A program made the translations under genes and the position numbers. Source: Accumulibacter sp. (lineage in GTDB: Bacteria; Pseudomonadota; Gammaproteobacteria; Burkholderiales; Rhodocyclaceae). From it: 64,000 nucleotides of DNA. The stretch covers positions 124,001 through 188,000 of the forward strand of contig JACKLW010000008.1 of the NCBI GenBank assembly GCA_024235715.1, given 5' to 3'. Each line of letters opens with the position of its first letter. The stretch's first letter is position 1. The notes under the pieces were generated by a model. That model searched no databases, was not told the origin of the DNA, and saw only the letters and a program-made list of their open reading frames with translations. Below, piece after piece: positions 63,772 to 64,000 of this stretch.

Positions 63772-64000
63772 ATGCGCAATCGCTTTATGGCCATCGTCGT
63801 CCTGCTCGCCAGCCTGCTCTCGGGCTGCGGCTACAATACCTTCCAGACCGGTGACGAGGCGGTCAAGTCGGCGTGGTCCGAAGTGCTCAACCAGTACCAG
63901 CGGCGAGCCGACCTGGTCCCCAATCTGGTCAGCACGGTGCAGGGCTACGCCGCCCACGAAAAGGACGTGCTTACCCAGGTGACCCAGGCGCGGGCGCAGG
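63772..64000 (+). CDS. lemA: LemA family protein (5' part, cut by window end)
   Basis: The available 76 codons begin MRNRFMAIVVLLASLLSGCG, a lipoprotein-like or anchor signal with LSGC. FQTGDEAVKSAWSEVLNQYQ and RRADLVPNLVSTVQGYAAHE follow, the LemA signature. LemA proteins are membrane-anchored helical bundles of uncertain function, often followed by TPM-domain genes. AAGGA precedes ATG 63772; ATG 63757 is an alternative. Confidence 0.9.
   Translation, partial: MRNRFMAIVVLLASLLSGCGYNTFQTGDEAVKSAWSEVLNQYQRRADLVPNLVSTVQGYAAHEKDVLTQVTQARAQ

Overview
This is a GC-rich bacterial chromosome segment, most likely from a betaproteobacterium of the Rhodocyclales / 'Candidatus Accumulibacter' kind. That placement is an inference from codon and GC style, the recC-recB-recD order, a FecR/DUF6600-type protein, the AMMECR1/Memo/radical-SAM triad and the GlgE plus GT4-type glycogen genes. 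No rRNA, tRNA or CRISPR array was recognised.

Layout. (1) 0.2-9.8 kb: recC-recB-recD, chained by ATGA stop/start overlaps, encoding the RecBCD nuclease-helicase. (2) 10-18 kb: a secreted FecR-domain protein with a Pro/Gln-rich tail, two AT-richer orphan secreted proteins, a MEKHLA-domain protein and a two-gene ABC-2 exporter. (3) 18.1-27.9 kb: an unrecognised 1505-residue protein; a lipoprotein metallopeptidase overlapping an alpha/beta hydrolase; a PepD-type dipeptidase with a translationally coupled, truncated DUF3820 gene; and a 340-residue orphan.

(4) 27.9-44.2 kb is a mobile-element scrapyard. It holds an IS3 remnant, an ISL3-family IS that cuts off a secreted-protein gene, a probable group II intron fragment, a RAYT (REP-associated transposase) unit with perfect terminal inverted repeats, and pieces of three different Tn3-family transposons. 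A distinct type II toxin-antitoxin module accompanies each of these: HigBA-like, VapBC and ParDE-like. An IS66 fragment and an IS630-family IS are also present. The IS630 copy sits one base inside a 38-bp Tn21-type terminal repeat. Just outside that repeat is a two-gene unit whose first protein has an AcrVA2-like C-terminus; this is the best candidate here for an undescribed defence or counter-defence function.

(5) 44.5-48.2 kb: an acyltransferase-3 membrane protein in lower-GC DNA, a class I glutamine amidotransferase and a SAM methyltransferase. (6) 48.4-52.8 kb: an alpha/beta hydrolase overlapping the amrS-amrA-amrB operon, divergent from ispD-ispF (isoprenoid MEP pathway). (7) 52.9-55 kb: a membrane-anchored TIR-domain protein and an N-acetylmuramoyl-L-alanine amidase with an SH3 domain. 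(8) 55.4-61.5 kb: glycogen genes, with glgP facing glgE and a GT4 glycogen synthase (GlgA/GlgM type); a strong bidirectional hairpin lies between glgP and glgE. Together they point to alpha-glucan turnover through maltose-1-phosphate. (9) 61.7-64 kb: tsaB-rimI-uracil-DNA glycosylase, coupled by GTGA/ATGA overlaps, then a lemA gene cut by the window end.
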